Positions 34,587-42,112 of a stretch of 64,000 nucleotides of DNA are shown here, in pieces. Position 1 is the first letter of the stretch, and each line of letters opens with the position of its first letter. The notes below the pieces were generated by a model, which was not told the origin of the DNA, did not search any database, and worked only from the letters and a program-made list of their open reading frames with translations. This DNA comes from Actinomycetospora succinea (GTDB lineage: Bacteria > Actinomycetota > Actinomycetes > Mycobacteriales > Pseudonocardiaceae): assembly GCF_004363095.1 (NCBI RefSeq), contig NZ_SNYO01000003.1, forward strand, positions 620,001 to 684,000. Reading direction: 5' to 3'. Both the position numbers and the translations under genes were made by a program.

Positions 34587-35651
34587 TCAGGCGCCCGCGA
34601 AGATCTCGTCGCCTTCGTCGTCCATGTCGTCGCCGCCGTCGTCGGGCTCGCCGTCGACGTAGGGCGCGTAGTGCGCGGGGTCGAACGGCAGCTCGACGCC
34701 GAAGGGCAGCTCGTACTTGTCGTGCAGGAAGCGCTCGCCGTACAGGTGGCGGGCGGTGTCGACGACCTTCGCCAGCAGCCGCGCCGACAGCACCGCCCCC
34801 ACGCCCACTCCCAGCACCGGCACGAGCTGCGCGAGCTCGCGCTGCCCGATCTGGCCGAGCAGCCGCTGGTAGACGGCCTGGCCGAGGCGCTTGATCTGCA
34901 CCTGCTGCTGCTTGCGCTTCTGGTTCTCCTCGGTCTTCGCCGTGATCAGCTCGGAGAGGTCCTGGTACGCCTGCGGGGAGTCCTCGTCGGACGACAGTCC
35001 GACGGCCAGGACGGCGAGCGCGATGATCTGCTCGGACCGCTTGGTGACGTCGTAGCCGTGATACGCGGCGACGTGCGCGACGGCGCGGGTGCACGACCCG
35101 ACGGTGAGCAGCGTGTCGCCGGTGAGCGCCGCGGCCAGCACCGCGATGCCCGGCAGGCTGCCGAGGCCGGCACCGCCCGTGCCGCCGGCGGCGACCGTGA
35201 CGCCCGTCGTGGTCAGGATGCCCGTGACGCCGCCCTGGACGCCGGCGAACACCGTGTAGCCGAGGTCGAGCCGCGGCATCGCCGCCTCGATCTGGGCGAT
35301 GTCCAGGTCGCGGATGTCCTTGAAGTCGGTGACGTCGTGACCGTGCGCGCGGAAGTCGGCGAACACCGCGTCACGACGCAGGGTCGCCGCACCCGCCCCG
35401 GCGCCGGCCGCCGCGAGCTGGTGGAGCGCCGTCTGCACGCCGTCGTCGACCTGCGAGACACCCGGCACGCGACGCAGGAACGACGTGACCTCGGCGCGGA
35501 CCCCGGCGATGCCGTTGAGCACCGGGCTGAGCATCCCGGAGGTGCTCTGGATCTCCCGGTCCTTCCACTGCACGACCTCGCGCCAGCGCTCCGCGTCGCT
35601 GGGGGAGACGTCCGGCGTCGTCTGTGCAGGATCGTCCGTCGTCGTGCTCAC
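34587..35651 (-). CDS. EcsC-family protein 2
   Basis: A 354-residue EcsC-family protein. Glycine/alanine-rich hydrophobic stretches include GVTGILTTTGVTVAAGGTG and SLPGIAVLAAALTGDTLLTV, followed by CTRAVAHVAAYHGYDVT. A charged helix KTEENQKRKQQQVQIKRLGQ lies near residues 235-254 and the C-terminal tail is acidic (DDGGDDMDDEGDEIF). GTG 35651 gives the N-terminus VSTTTDDPAQTTPDVS; a longer open frame exists but overlaps the next gene. It sits 100 bases upstream of its paralogue on the same strand. Role unknown. Confidence 0.78.
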   Translation of the reverse strand: MSTTTDDPAQTTPDVSPSDAERWREVVQWKDREIQSTSGMLSPVLNGIAGVRAEVTSFLRRVPGVSQVDDGVQTALHQLAAAGAGAGAATLRRDAVFADFRAHGHDVTDFKDIRDLDIAQIEAAMPRLDLGYTVFAGVQGGVTGILTTTGVTVAAGGTGGAGLGSLPGIAVLAAALTGDTLLTVGSCTRAVAHVAAYHGYDVTKRSEQIIALAVLAVGLSSDEDSPQAYQDLSELITAKTEENQKRKQQQVQIKRLGQAVYQRLLGQIGQRELAQLVPVLGVGVGAVLSARLLAKVVDTARHLYGERFLHDKYELPFGVELPFDPAHYAPYVDGEPDDGGDDMDDEGDEIFAGA

Positions 35652-35685
35652 AGTCGGACGGTACCCACCGTGAGCACACACAGTC

Positions 35686-36267
35686 TCATCGGCGAGCCGA
35701 CGAGACCTCCACGGACCCGTCCGCACGACGCCGGACGACGACGTCCGCGGCGCCCGGGAGGCCCTCCCGCTCGGCGAGCGCCTGCTCGGTGCGCCGCCAC
35801 GCGTCACGGTGCGGGGCGTAGAGCGCCCAGTCCTCGCGGTCCCGCAGCCGCCCTTCCCGCTCCTGCGCGTCCGCGTCGACCCACACCGTCAGCGCCTCGT
35901 GCTCCCGCAGCAGGCGCGCCCCGGCTCCACAGCCCTCGAGGACGACGACGCGCGTGGTCACCGGCCGCGCCCGCTCCGGGCCCTCGGTGTCGTGCTCCCA
36001 GTCCCAGGCGCGCCAGCGCGGGACCTCGCCGCGCCGCAGCGGCTCCACGAGCCCCGCGACCGCCCGCGCCGGCGCGTCGCCCAGCCCGGCCCACCCGAGG
36101 TAGAACTCCTCGATCGACACGACGGTGATGTCCTCGCGCGCGCCGAGGTCGTCGGCCAGCGCCGTCTTCCCGGCCCCGGAGAACCCGTCGATCCCGACGA
36201 GCACCGTCGCGCCGACCGACGCGGGCAGCGAGGTCAGGTGCGCGGCGAAGGAGTCGAGGGACGTCAC
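35686..36267 (-). CDS. Uridine kinase-like P-loop protein
   Basis: A 193-residue P-loop kinase of the uridine kinase/phosphoribulokinase type. Walker A is GIDGFSGAGKTALADDL (residues 24-40), the substrate strand is VVSIEEFYLGWAGL, and VVVLEGCGAGARLL mimics the second acidic strand. The C-terminal LRDREDWALYAPHRDAWRR is the usual lid. It probably phosphorylates a nucleoside or related compound. GTG 36267 overlaps the DUF3558 gene by 4 bases, making it the last gene of a three-gene operon. Confidence 0.75.
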   Translation of the reverse strand: MTSLDSFAAHLTSLPASVGATVLVGIDGFSGAGKTALADDLGAREDITVVSIEEFYLGWAGLGDAPARAVAGLVEPLRRGEVPRWRAWDWEHDTEGPERARPVTTRVVVLEGCGAGARLLREHEALTVWVDADAQEREGRLRDREDWALYAPHRDAWRRTEQALAEREGLPGAADVVVRRRADGSVEVSSARR

Positions 36268-36830
36268 TTCTGGAGGGGTGGGAGGTCGGCGACGACGGTC
36301 TCGGCGACGCGCCGAGCGGTGTCGCACGGAGGTGCCGGCGCTGTGCCGAACTCCGTGGAGGTGACGTCGACGGCCTGACCGACCGCGATGCCGACCGTCA
36401 CCGTGCAGGTCAGGGCCTCGACCGTGGTCTGCTGCGCCACGGCGGGAAGACCGCCGACGGTGATGGCATCGAACACCTGGTACGTCGAGCGAGTGCGGTA
36501 GGTGTCCACCAGGTAGTCCCGATCGACGATGACTGCGGCTGAGACCTCTCGGCTGAAGCCGGGGCCCTCCCATACACACGCCGGTGCACCGAGCGGGAGT
36601 TGCTGCAAGCGCCCCCTGGCTTGGAGCCCGAAGGACTGGAGCTCGCTCTCGGCGAGGAGGTTGCACGGACGATCCGACAGAGCAGTTCCGTCGAGCGAAC
36701 GGGTCGGTACCGGAGCGCCGAACCGGTCGGGCGTCGGAGCTCGGGTCGGTGTGGGCGGGGGCGCGTCCGCTGTGCATCCGGCGATGAAGAGCACAGCGAG
36801 CATCGCGGTAGCAGCCACGAGGCGTATCAC
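36264..36830 (-). CDS. DUF3558 lipoprotein
   Basis: A 188-residue lipoprotein of the DUF3558 family, widespread in Pseudonocardiales and mycobacteria. The signal peptide VIRLVAATAMLAVLFIAGC ends at Cys19. Then a Pro/Thr linker (PPPTPTRAPTPDR), and the DUF3558 core with four Cys (PCNLL, ACVWEG, LTCTV, PCDTA). GTG 36830 overlaps the stop of the upstream ESX-like gene, and its own stop overlaps the kinase start. Family members are often encoded beside ESX-type small proteins, as here. Function unknown. Confidence 0.82.
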   Translation of the reverse strand: MIRLVAATAMLAVLFIAGCTADAPPPTPTRAPTPDRFGAPVPTRSLDGTALSDRPCNLLAESELQSFGLQARGRLQQLPLGAPACVWEGPGFSREVSAAVIVDRDYLVDTYRTRSTYQVFDAITVGGLPAVAQQTTVEALTCTVTVGIAVGQAVDVTSTEFGTAPAPPCDTARRVAETVVADLPPLQK

Positions 36831-37237
36831 CGTTGCCTCAGGGCAGCCGCGTTCCGCGCATCGGTCCCGCTGTAGTCCGTCATCGCGGTCTGGAGGGCCG
36901 TGATCATGTTCTGGATCTGCAGGATTCCGCTGTCCAGCGCTGCGACGAACGAGCCGCTCCCACCCGCCGCCGCGGCGCCGAGCACATTCGCCGCGTCGCG
37001 GCTCACGAGGTCCGCAGCCGGCGGGTCGATCTTGCCGAGTCGCTCGGCCTCGCGACGGATCTCGCTCAGCTCTCGGGCTGCGTCCTCCAACTCCCGGATT
37101 GCCTGGGGCGCCTGGGCGAGGTCGACGGTGAACGTCCCACCCCCGACTTCCGGCGGCCGGTATCGCGGGACGGTGCTGCCGTCGGGCGGCGAGGCCGGGG
37201 AGTCCGCCTCCAGCGGTGGAGGCAGGGGATCGGTCAT
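36827..37237 (-). CDS. ESX/PE-like helical small protein, unknown
   Basis: A 136-residue protein. After a Pro-rich 45-residue N-terminus come two long helices (LAQAPQAIRELEDAARELSE and LDSGILQIQNMITALQTAMT) followed by DYSGTDARNAAALRQ. The two-helix pattern and the YxGTD ending resemble WXG100/PE-type ESX partners, but no WxG is present. It is the first gene of the operon with DUF3558 and the kinase, each junction overlapping by 4 bases. Confidence 0.65.
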   Translation of the reverse strand: MTDPLPPPLEADSPASPPDGSTVPRYRPPEVGGGTFTVDLAQAPQAIRELEDAARELSEIRREAERLGKIDPPAADLVSRDAANVLGAAAAGGSGSFVAALDSGILQIQNMITALQTAMTDYSGTDARNAAALRQR

Positions 37238-37340
37238 CTCGCCGTCCTTCCGCTCGCCGGTCCGTGTCGCGTGCCGACGCTAGCGAGATCTCCGCCGCCG
37301 TAGGGGCCGGACGGCAGGACTGGTCGACGTCGCCGGAGAT

Positions 37341-37361
37341 GCTTCGGAAACCGAAGCGTTC
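37341..37361. repeat. Direct repeat R5 with hairpin, copy 1
   Basis: A 21-base sequence beginning GCTTCGGAAACCGAAGCG is repeated exactly at 37420-37440. It contains a stem CTTCGG/CCGAAG with loop AAA. Located in the 225-base gap between the ESX-like operon promoter and the UDG-like gene. Confidence 0.7.
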
Positions 37362-37417
37362 GCACGAAAGCGACGACGCCCCGGCCCGCCGACGTGAGCC
37401 GGAAGGCTTCCCCAGAA

Positions 37418-37440
37418 ACGCTTCGGAAACCGAAGCGTTC
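37418..37440. repeat. Direct repeat R5 with hairpin, copy 2
   Basis: Perfect 10-base stem AACGCTTCGG/CCGAAGCGTT with an AAA loop. It lies 23 bases past the UDG-like stop codon, so it may terminate that gene on the minus strand; copy 1 lies 79 bases further on. Confidence 0.7.
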
Positions 37441-37462
37441 CCGTCAAAGCGAAGACACCCGC

Positions 37463-38194
37463 TCAGAACGGCCGCCGCCGACCGGCCGGACCACCCGCCG
37501 CCGGCCGCGCCTTCTCCCCACGCGCGCGCTGACCCGCCATCCGCATCGCCTCGACGATCAGGTCGCCGTTGGCACGCCCGGTCGCGGCGTCGATCCGCGG
37601 GTACACCAGCGGACTCGGGTGCGGCGCCCGCGCCACCGTCGCCTCGCGCAGTCCCTCCGGCAGCCCCGCACGCACCAGCCGCGTCCACGCCCGGGCGGCC
37701 GGCTTCCCGAGCAGCACGACCTCCGACGGCGCCGGGTCGAGCATCTCCAGGAGCGCGACGAGGTACGGCTGGGCCCGCACCGCCTCCTTCTCCAGCGACC
37801 GGACGGGCTTCGCCGGGTTCGCGACCCACCACGGCACCACGTTCCAGTGCAGCGCGATGTCCTGGTCGAGCTTGGCGCGGTCGGCCGCGATGTAGGTGTT
37901 GTGCGCGGTGGGGTCGTTGTTGTGCCTGCTGACGAACCCCGAGCCCTCCTCCGCCTCGCCCGACGGGTCCTGGAGCAGCACGAGCACGCGCGCTCCCTGA
38001 CCGGCGCTCGCCGGGTCGAGGTAGGGGAGGTTCTCGTAGGTCGTGTCCCGGACGTGGTCGACCCAGCGGTTGAGCTCGCCGACCTGACCGTCGTAGCGCC
38101 GTGCCCAGCGCTCGGCGTGCACGTCGGGGGCGAGGTCGCGGCTGAGCAGCTCGCCCCGCTTGTGGGCGAGCTTGTTCCACACCGGGCGCGTCAT
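37463..38194 (-). CDS. Uracil-DNA glycosylase-superfamily protein
   Basis: A 243-residue protein of the UDG superfamily. VLVLLQDPSGEAEEGSGFVS (residues 69-88) matches the water-activating GQDP-like motif, FVSRHNNDPTAHN follows, and APHPSPLVYPR near residue 205 is the leucine-loop HPSP motif. This supports removal of damaged or deaminated bases, though some members act on RNA or are inactive. The ATG overlaps the stop of the Ddn-like gene by one base. A longer open frame upstream is not used because this family starts at MTRPVWNKL. Confidence 0.78.
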   Translation of the reverse strand: MTRPVWNKLAHKRGELLSRDLAPDVHAERWARRYDGQVGELNRWVDHVRDTTYENLPYLDPASAGQGARVLVLLQDPSGEAEEGSGFVSRHNNDPTAHNTYIAADRAKLDQDIALHWNVVPWWVANPAKPVRSLEKEAVRAQPYLVALLEMLDPAPSEVVLLGKPAARAWTRLVRAGLPEGLREATVARAPHPSPLVYPRIDAATGRANGDLIVEAMRMAGQRARGEKARPAAGGPAGRRRPF

Positions 38195-38607
38195 CAGCGC
38201 CGTTCGAGCAGCACGACCGGGATCGTCCGGTCGGTCTTGGACTCGTAGTCGGCGAAGCCCGGGTAGTCCTTCTTCTGCTTCTCCCAGATCGGGTCGCGCT
38301 CCTCCGCGGGCAGGTCGCGGGCGTGGAGGGCGACGGTGTCGGTGCCGATCTCGGCGCTGACGTCCGGGTTCGCGAGCATGTTGTGGTACCAGGCGGGGTG
38401 GACGTCCGCCCCGGCGTAGGAGGCGAAGACCGCGTACCCGTCGTCGACGGCCTGGTACATCATCGGGGTCACGCGCTCGGTGCCCGACTTCCGCCCGGTG
38501 TGGTGCAGCAACAACAACGGCGCACCCTCGAACGGGCCGCCGACCCGCCCCTCGTTGGCGCGGAACTCCTCGATGATCTGCTGATTCCAGTCGCTCACGT
38601 CGACCAT
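38194..38607 (-). CDS. Ddn-like F420-dependent nitroreductase family protein
   Basis: A 137-residue split-beta-barrel protein of the deazaflavin-dependent nitroreductase (Ddn) family. GPFEGAPLLLLHHTGRKSG (near residue 24) and HPAWYHNMLANPDVSAEIG (near 75) are the F420-binding signatures. It probably uses F420H2 to reduce quinones or nitro compounds. ATG 38607 gives MVDVSDWN; GTG 38598 would be two to three residues shorter. Coupled to the UDG-like gene. Confidence 0.85.
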   Translation of the reverse strand: MVDVSDWNQQIIEEFRANEGRVGGPFEGAPLLLLHHTGRKSGTERVTPMMYQAVDDGYAVFASYAGADVHPAWYHNMLANPDVSAEIGTDTVALHARDLPAEERDPIWEKQKKDYPGFADYESKTDRTIPVVLLERR

Positions 38608-38628
38608 CCTGCCCCCGACGACGACGTG

Positions 38629-39069
38629 TCACGCGGTCGTCCACCCGAGATCGACCGACGGTGACGCGTCGCAGGCGAGCACGGTCCACGCGGTGCTGCT
38701 CCACCGGAAGACGGCGTCCTGCCCCCACGCGGCGCCGAGCGCGCACGCGGCGGGGTCGTCGAGCCCGACGACGAGCGCGCCCTCCTCGGCGTGCGCGCCG
38801 TCCTCGCCGCCCGCCACCGTCCGCCAGTGCCGCAAGCCCCGCGCATCGAGCTCCGCCTCGAGACGGGCCTGACGAGCCGCGTTCTCCGCGGCGCCCGGTC
38901 GCTCCCCGCCGGGGTTGTGGGCGGTGACGACGTGGACGGGCGCGTCGAACGGGAACGTGCCCGCGACCTGCCCCGCCGGCCGCGGTCGGAGGGTCAGGGC
39001 ACGGCCGTCGAGGTCGGGGACGCGCAGGACGGCGTGCGTGTAGTCGTCGGTGCGCGCGGCTCTGTCCAT
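38629..39069 (-). CDS. DUF3293-domain protein
   Basis: A 146-residue protein resembling DUF3293: VHVVTAHNPGGERPGAAENA (residues 43-62) followed by RLEAELDARGLRHWRTVAGG and a Glu-rich GALVVGLDDPAAC segment. Function unknown. ATG 39069 is chosen because the residues encoded further upstream are unlike the family. It diverges from a frameshifted gene on the plus strand. Confidence 0.7.
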   Translation of the reverse strand: MDRAARTDDYTHAVLRVPDLDGRALTLRPRPAGQVAGTFPFDAPVHVVTAHNPGGERPGAAENAARQARLEAELDARGLRHWRTVAGGEDGAHAEEGALVVGLDDPAACALGAAWGQDAVFRWSSTAWTVLACDASPSVDLGWTTA

Positions 39070-39157
39070 CGGGGAGCGATTGTCCACAGGCCCCGAAACC
39101 GTCGGAACCGATCGCGTCTCCCGGCTCTCCAACCAGGAGAGAACCGAGGAGGCACAC

Positions 39158-39855
39158 ATGGCGAAACCCGCGCGGACGCGGCGGACCAGGGAACGGACGG
39201 TGGCCGGGCGCCACCACGAGGGCTCGGACGACTTCGTCCGGCGCACGCTCGGACGTCGAGCGCTGCGCGAGGAGCGGTGGGACGGCGAGGTGACGGTCCA
39301 GCTCCTGCCCCACCACCTCGCGGCCGGGGAGCTGTCGGCGATCGTCGTGGGGCGCGAGGTGGAGGTCGCGCCCGCGATCTACGCCGCCGGGCACCTGCCG
39401 GCGCTCTCGGAGAGCGAGACGTGGAAGGTCGACGAGTTCGGGTGCTTCGAGGGGCGTGGCGCGCTGATCACGGCGCCGCTCGAGTCGGACGGGTGCCGCT
39501 GCCACGTGGACGTCCTCGACGTCGACGGGCGGCTCTTCCCGCTCAACTGGGCGGCGTCGGAGCCGCGGAGGGACGGCTCTGGGTGGAGGGCGCGCTCTAC
39601 CTCGACCCGGAGCTGGCGTCCGGCACCGAGCACGGGGAGGCCGTGGCGCTCTGCCGACGGCGCTACGTCGTGCGGGAGATCCGCCGGTACCGGCGTACGA
39701 CCCACCGTCCGGCCGACGCGGTGCGGCTCGACGCGGTGCCCGCGCCGGACGAGGTCACCGACGAGGCGGTCTACGTGGCCGACCTGCGGCTCGTCGACGA
39801 CGTGTCACCGCCCGCCCTCGCGGGAGAGGAGGTGGTCGACCGGAGTCCCGGATAG
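39158..39855 (+). pseudogene. Frameshifted conserved gene, unknown
   Basis: A GAGGAGG ribosome site (39146-39152) precedes ATG 39158, and the frame encodes MAKPARTRRTRERTVAGRHH through about RLFPLNWAASE. GC-biased third codon positions then switch to the frame one base earlier, which reads GRLWVEGALYLDPELAS and ends in VVDRSPG at 39855. The change lies near 39545-39590 and fits loss of one base. Each half alone is not a full protein. No function is recognised. Sequencing error, a young pseudogene or programmed -1 frameshifting are all possible. Confidence 0.6.
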
Positions 39856-39859
39856 CGGC

Positions 39860-41152
39860 TCAGCGACCGCTGCCGCGCGGGCCGCCACGGTCGCCGCCAC
39901 CGTTGCCCCGGTCGCCACCGCGGTCACCACGGTCGCCACTCCGGCCCTCGCCGCGGCCGCCACGCTCCCCACGGTCACCACCGCCTCGCCCCCCGCTCGA
40001 GGCGTTGGCGCGCGGGGGCGGGTCGTTGCGGGTCGGCCCGGCCGACGGCGAGCTCGGCGGGTTCGACGAGCTCGGCAGCGTGGACGAGGACGGCGTGGAC
40101 GAGGACGGCGCGGACGAGGACGGTGCGGACGACGACGGCGCGGACGAGGAGGACGACGAGGACGGCGTCACCGGGCCGCTGCTGTGCGAGCCCCCACCAC
40201 CACCGCCCGCGCTCCCGCCGACGGCCGGTCCGCCACCGCCGACGGCCGGACCACCGCCGCCAGGGGCGCCGCCCGGCACCACCCCGAGCCCCGCGGGGGC
40301 CGGCGCACTGGCCGCGGCGAGCGACGGAGGCACGGCGCCGCCCGCGTCGGAGGAGGCGCTCGGCAGCCCGAGGTCGTCGGTCCCGCCGGCCGCGGGGGCC
40401 TGGACCAGCGGGCCCGGGGCCGAGCCGGGCCCCGGGATCACCGCACCGAGCCCCGGGCCGGGCACGGTGCCGGCGGGCGGGCCCGTCGTGTCGCCGGAGA
40501 GCCCGCTGACGTCGAGACCGTTGGCCGTCGCGGCGGCGACACCGAGGGCCGCCATCGACGCGGCGGCGAGGCAGGCCGCGGCGATGGGCAGGCGCCGGTC
40601 GCGAGGCTCGTCGAGCGGGGGCGTCGTAGCCACACCGGACGGCGGGACGTCCGCACGCGGCGGCACCGGGTCGGACGTCGCGACCGGGGCAGGCGCCGCG
40701 GAAGCAGACGCCGGAAGGACCGCCGCCGCGACCCGAGCCGGTCCGGCGACACGAGCGCGCCCACCGGTCGCGGGCGGGAGCTCGGCCCGCGGCCCGAGCG
40801 CGGCGACCTCGCGGGCCGCGACGACACCCGGGCTCGTGACGCCGGCCGGGACGCCGAGGAGGTGGGAGAACGCGAGCGCGCCGTGGACGAGGCGGCGTTC
40901 GACGACGTCCAGCGCGACACCGTCGAGGGCGGCGATCTCGTGGGTCGCCATGCCGTGCGACCAGCGCAGGACCAGCGCGCGGCGCTGCACCGACGGCAGG
41001 CCCTCGAGCGCCCGCTGAGCGGGGGAGACGGACGTCGCCGCGTCCGCGACCGGCGCCATGACGACGGTGCGGTCGGTCGCCCGCGGCCGGGCGAACCCGC
41101 CCGTCCGCCCGGGCACGAACACCGTGCCGTACCCGGAGGGCGCCGCGGTCAC
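39860..41152 (-). CDS. Sigma-70 region 4-like protein with membrane span and low-complexity tail
   Basis: A 430-residue protein. Residues 45-100 form a sigma-70 region 4-like helix-turn-helix (LEGLPSVQRRALVLRWSHGM followed by ATHEIAALDGVALDVVERRL). No region 2 is present. A hydrophobic segment (IAAACLAAASMAALGVAAAT, near 194-213) could cross the membrane. The rest is low complexity: Pro/Gly, then Ser-rich (SSAPSSS repeats), and a final RGG-like tail of about 45 residues (GGDRGERGGRGEGRSG). It overlaps the upstream DivIVA-like gene by 4 bases, so the two may work together. Confidence 0.68.
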   Translation of the reverse strand: MTAAPSGYGTVFVPGRTGGFARPRATDRTVVMAPVADAATSVSPAQRALEGLPSVQRRALVLRWSHGMATHEIAALDGVALDVVERRLVHGALAFSHLLGVPAGVTSPGVVAAREVAALGPRAELPPATGGRARVAGPARVAAAVLPASASAAPAPVATSDPVPPRADVPPSGVATTPPLDEPRDRRLPIAAACLAAASMAALGVAAATANGLDVSGLSGDTTGPPAGTVPGPGLGAVIPGPGSAPGPLVQAPAAGGTDDLGLPSASSDAGGAVPPSLAAASAPAPAGLGVVPGGAPGGGGPAVGGGGPAVGGSAGGGGGGSHSSGPVTPSSSSSSSAPSSSAPSSSAPSSSTPSSSTLPSSSNPPSSPSAGPTRNDPPPRANASSGGRGGGDRGERGGRGEGRSGDRGDRGGDRGNGGGDRGGPRGSGR

Positions 41153-41976
41153 GACGAACCGGCCTCGTCGATCCGCGCGCCGTGGTCGCCGTGCACCGGG
41201 TGGACCGCGGTGTTGGCGTCGGCGGCCGCCGCGGCGACGGCCAGGTGGCGCTGGCCGTCGCGGTTCGGGAGCTGACCGGAGAGCGACTCGAGCAGCCGGC
41301 CGAGGTCGGTGCGCACGCCGTCGTGCAGCCCCTTGAGGCGCTGGAGCTCGTTCTCGGCCTCGGTGTGCCGGCGGCGGATGATCGACTCGGTGTCCTCGCG
41401 GCGGCGCTGGGCCTCGGCCTCGGCCTCGCGGGTGATCTGCTCGGCGCCCATGCGGGCCTCGGCGAGCGTCTGCTCGGCTTCCTCGCGGGCGGCGGAGGCC
41501 TGCTCGTCGAGCTCGCGCTCGCGTTCGTCGAGGTCGGCGCGCCGTCGGGACGCCTCCTCGTCGAGGGCGGCGCGGCGCGCGGACAGGTTCTGCTCGATGT
41601 CCTGGCGGTGGGACTCCGCTTCCTTGCGCGTGCGCTCCATCAGCGCCGACGCCTCGCGCGCCGCGGTGGCACGGGCGTTCGAGGCCTCCTGCTCGGCGAC
41701 GCGCAGCACGCGCTCGACGCGGTGGCCGAAGCCGTTCTGCACGGCGGCCTCGCCCTGGCCGTCACCCTCGGCCGGACGGTTCCGGACGCGCGTCAGCTCC
41801 GCCTCGGCCTCGTCGGCGCGCTGCTGTTCCTGCCGGTGGGCGTGTTCGAGCACCTCGACCCGCGACAGCAGTGCCTGGACGTGTCCGTCGACCTGGTTCG
41901 GGTTGTAGCCCCGCTTCGTCAGGTCGAACACGTTGGTCTGAGTGACATCACCCGACTGGCTCACACGGCGGACCAT
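41149..41976 (-). CDS. DivIVA-like coiled-coil protein
   Basis: A 275-residue coiled-coil protein. The N-terminal FDLTKRGYNPNQVDGHVQAL (residues 17-36) resembles the DivIVA membrane-targeting domain, followed by long Ala/Glu/Arg heptads up to residue 230 and a short variable tail. Such proteins mark poles or septa in actinobacteria. This one is shorter and differs from essential Wag31/DivIVA, so it is probably a paralogue. It is translationally coupled to the sigma-like membrane protein gene. Confidence 0.75.
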   Translation of the reverse strand: MVRRVSQSGDVTQTNVFDLTKRGYNPNQVDGHVQALLSRVEVLEHAHRQEQQRADEAEAELTRVRNRPAEGDGQGEAAVQNGFGHRVERVLRVAEQEASNARATAAREASALMERTRKEAESHRQDIEQNLSARRAALDEEASRRRADLDERERELDEQASAAREEAEQTLAEARMGAEQITREAEAEAQRRREDTESIIRRRHTEAENELQRLKGLHDGVRTDLGRLLESLSGQLPNRDGQRHLAVAAAAADANTAVHPVHGDHGARIDEAGSS

Positions 41977-42043
41977 AACTCACCCGTTCGCGCGTCATCA
42001 CCCCTGGTCCGAAACTCATCGGTGACCTTTCCGTGATGCAGGA

Positions 42044-42063
42044 GAACCACACGAACGTGGTTC
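42044..42063. promoter_or_regulatory. Inverted repeat upstream of DivIVA-like gene
   Basis: GAACCAC and GTGGTTC are separated by 6 bases and lie 68 bases before the DivIVA-like start codon, after the M20 peptidase stop. Either an operator or a weak terminator; no clear T-run follows. Confidence 0.35.
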
Positions 42064-42112
42064 GCCGCCCGTTCAGATGACGCCCGTGACGGGGAATCGC
42101 GCGGTTCCGGGG

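Noticed and set aside
40017-40200. Tandem repeat-like Ser codons, considered as a CRISPR or satellite
   Set aside because: These are in-frame codon repeats of the low-complexity protein tail, with no spacer structure.
39856-41275. Plus-strand continuation of the frameshifted gene through 41275
   Set aside because: It runs antisense to the sigma-like and DivIVA-like genes and is low-complexity Arg/Gly; coding bias supports the minus strand.
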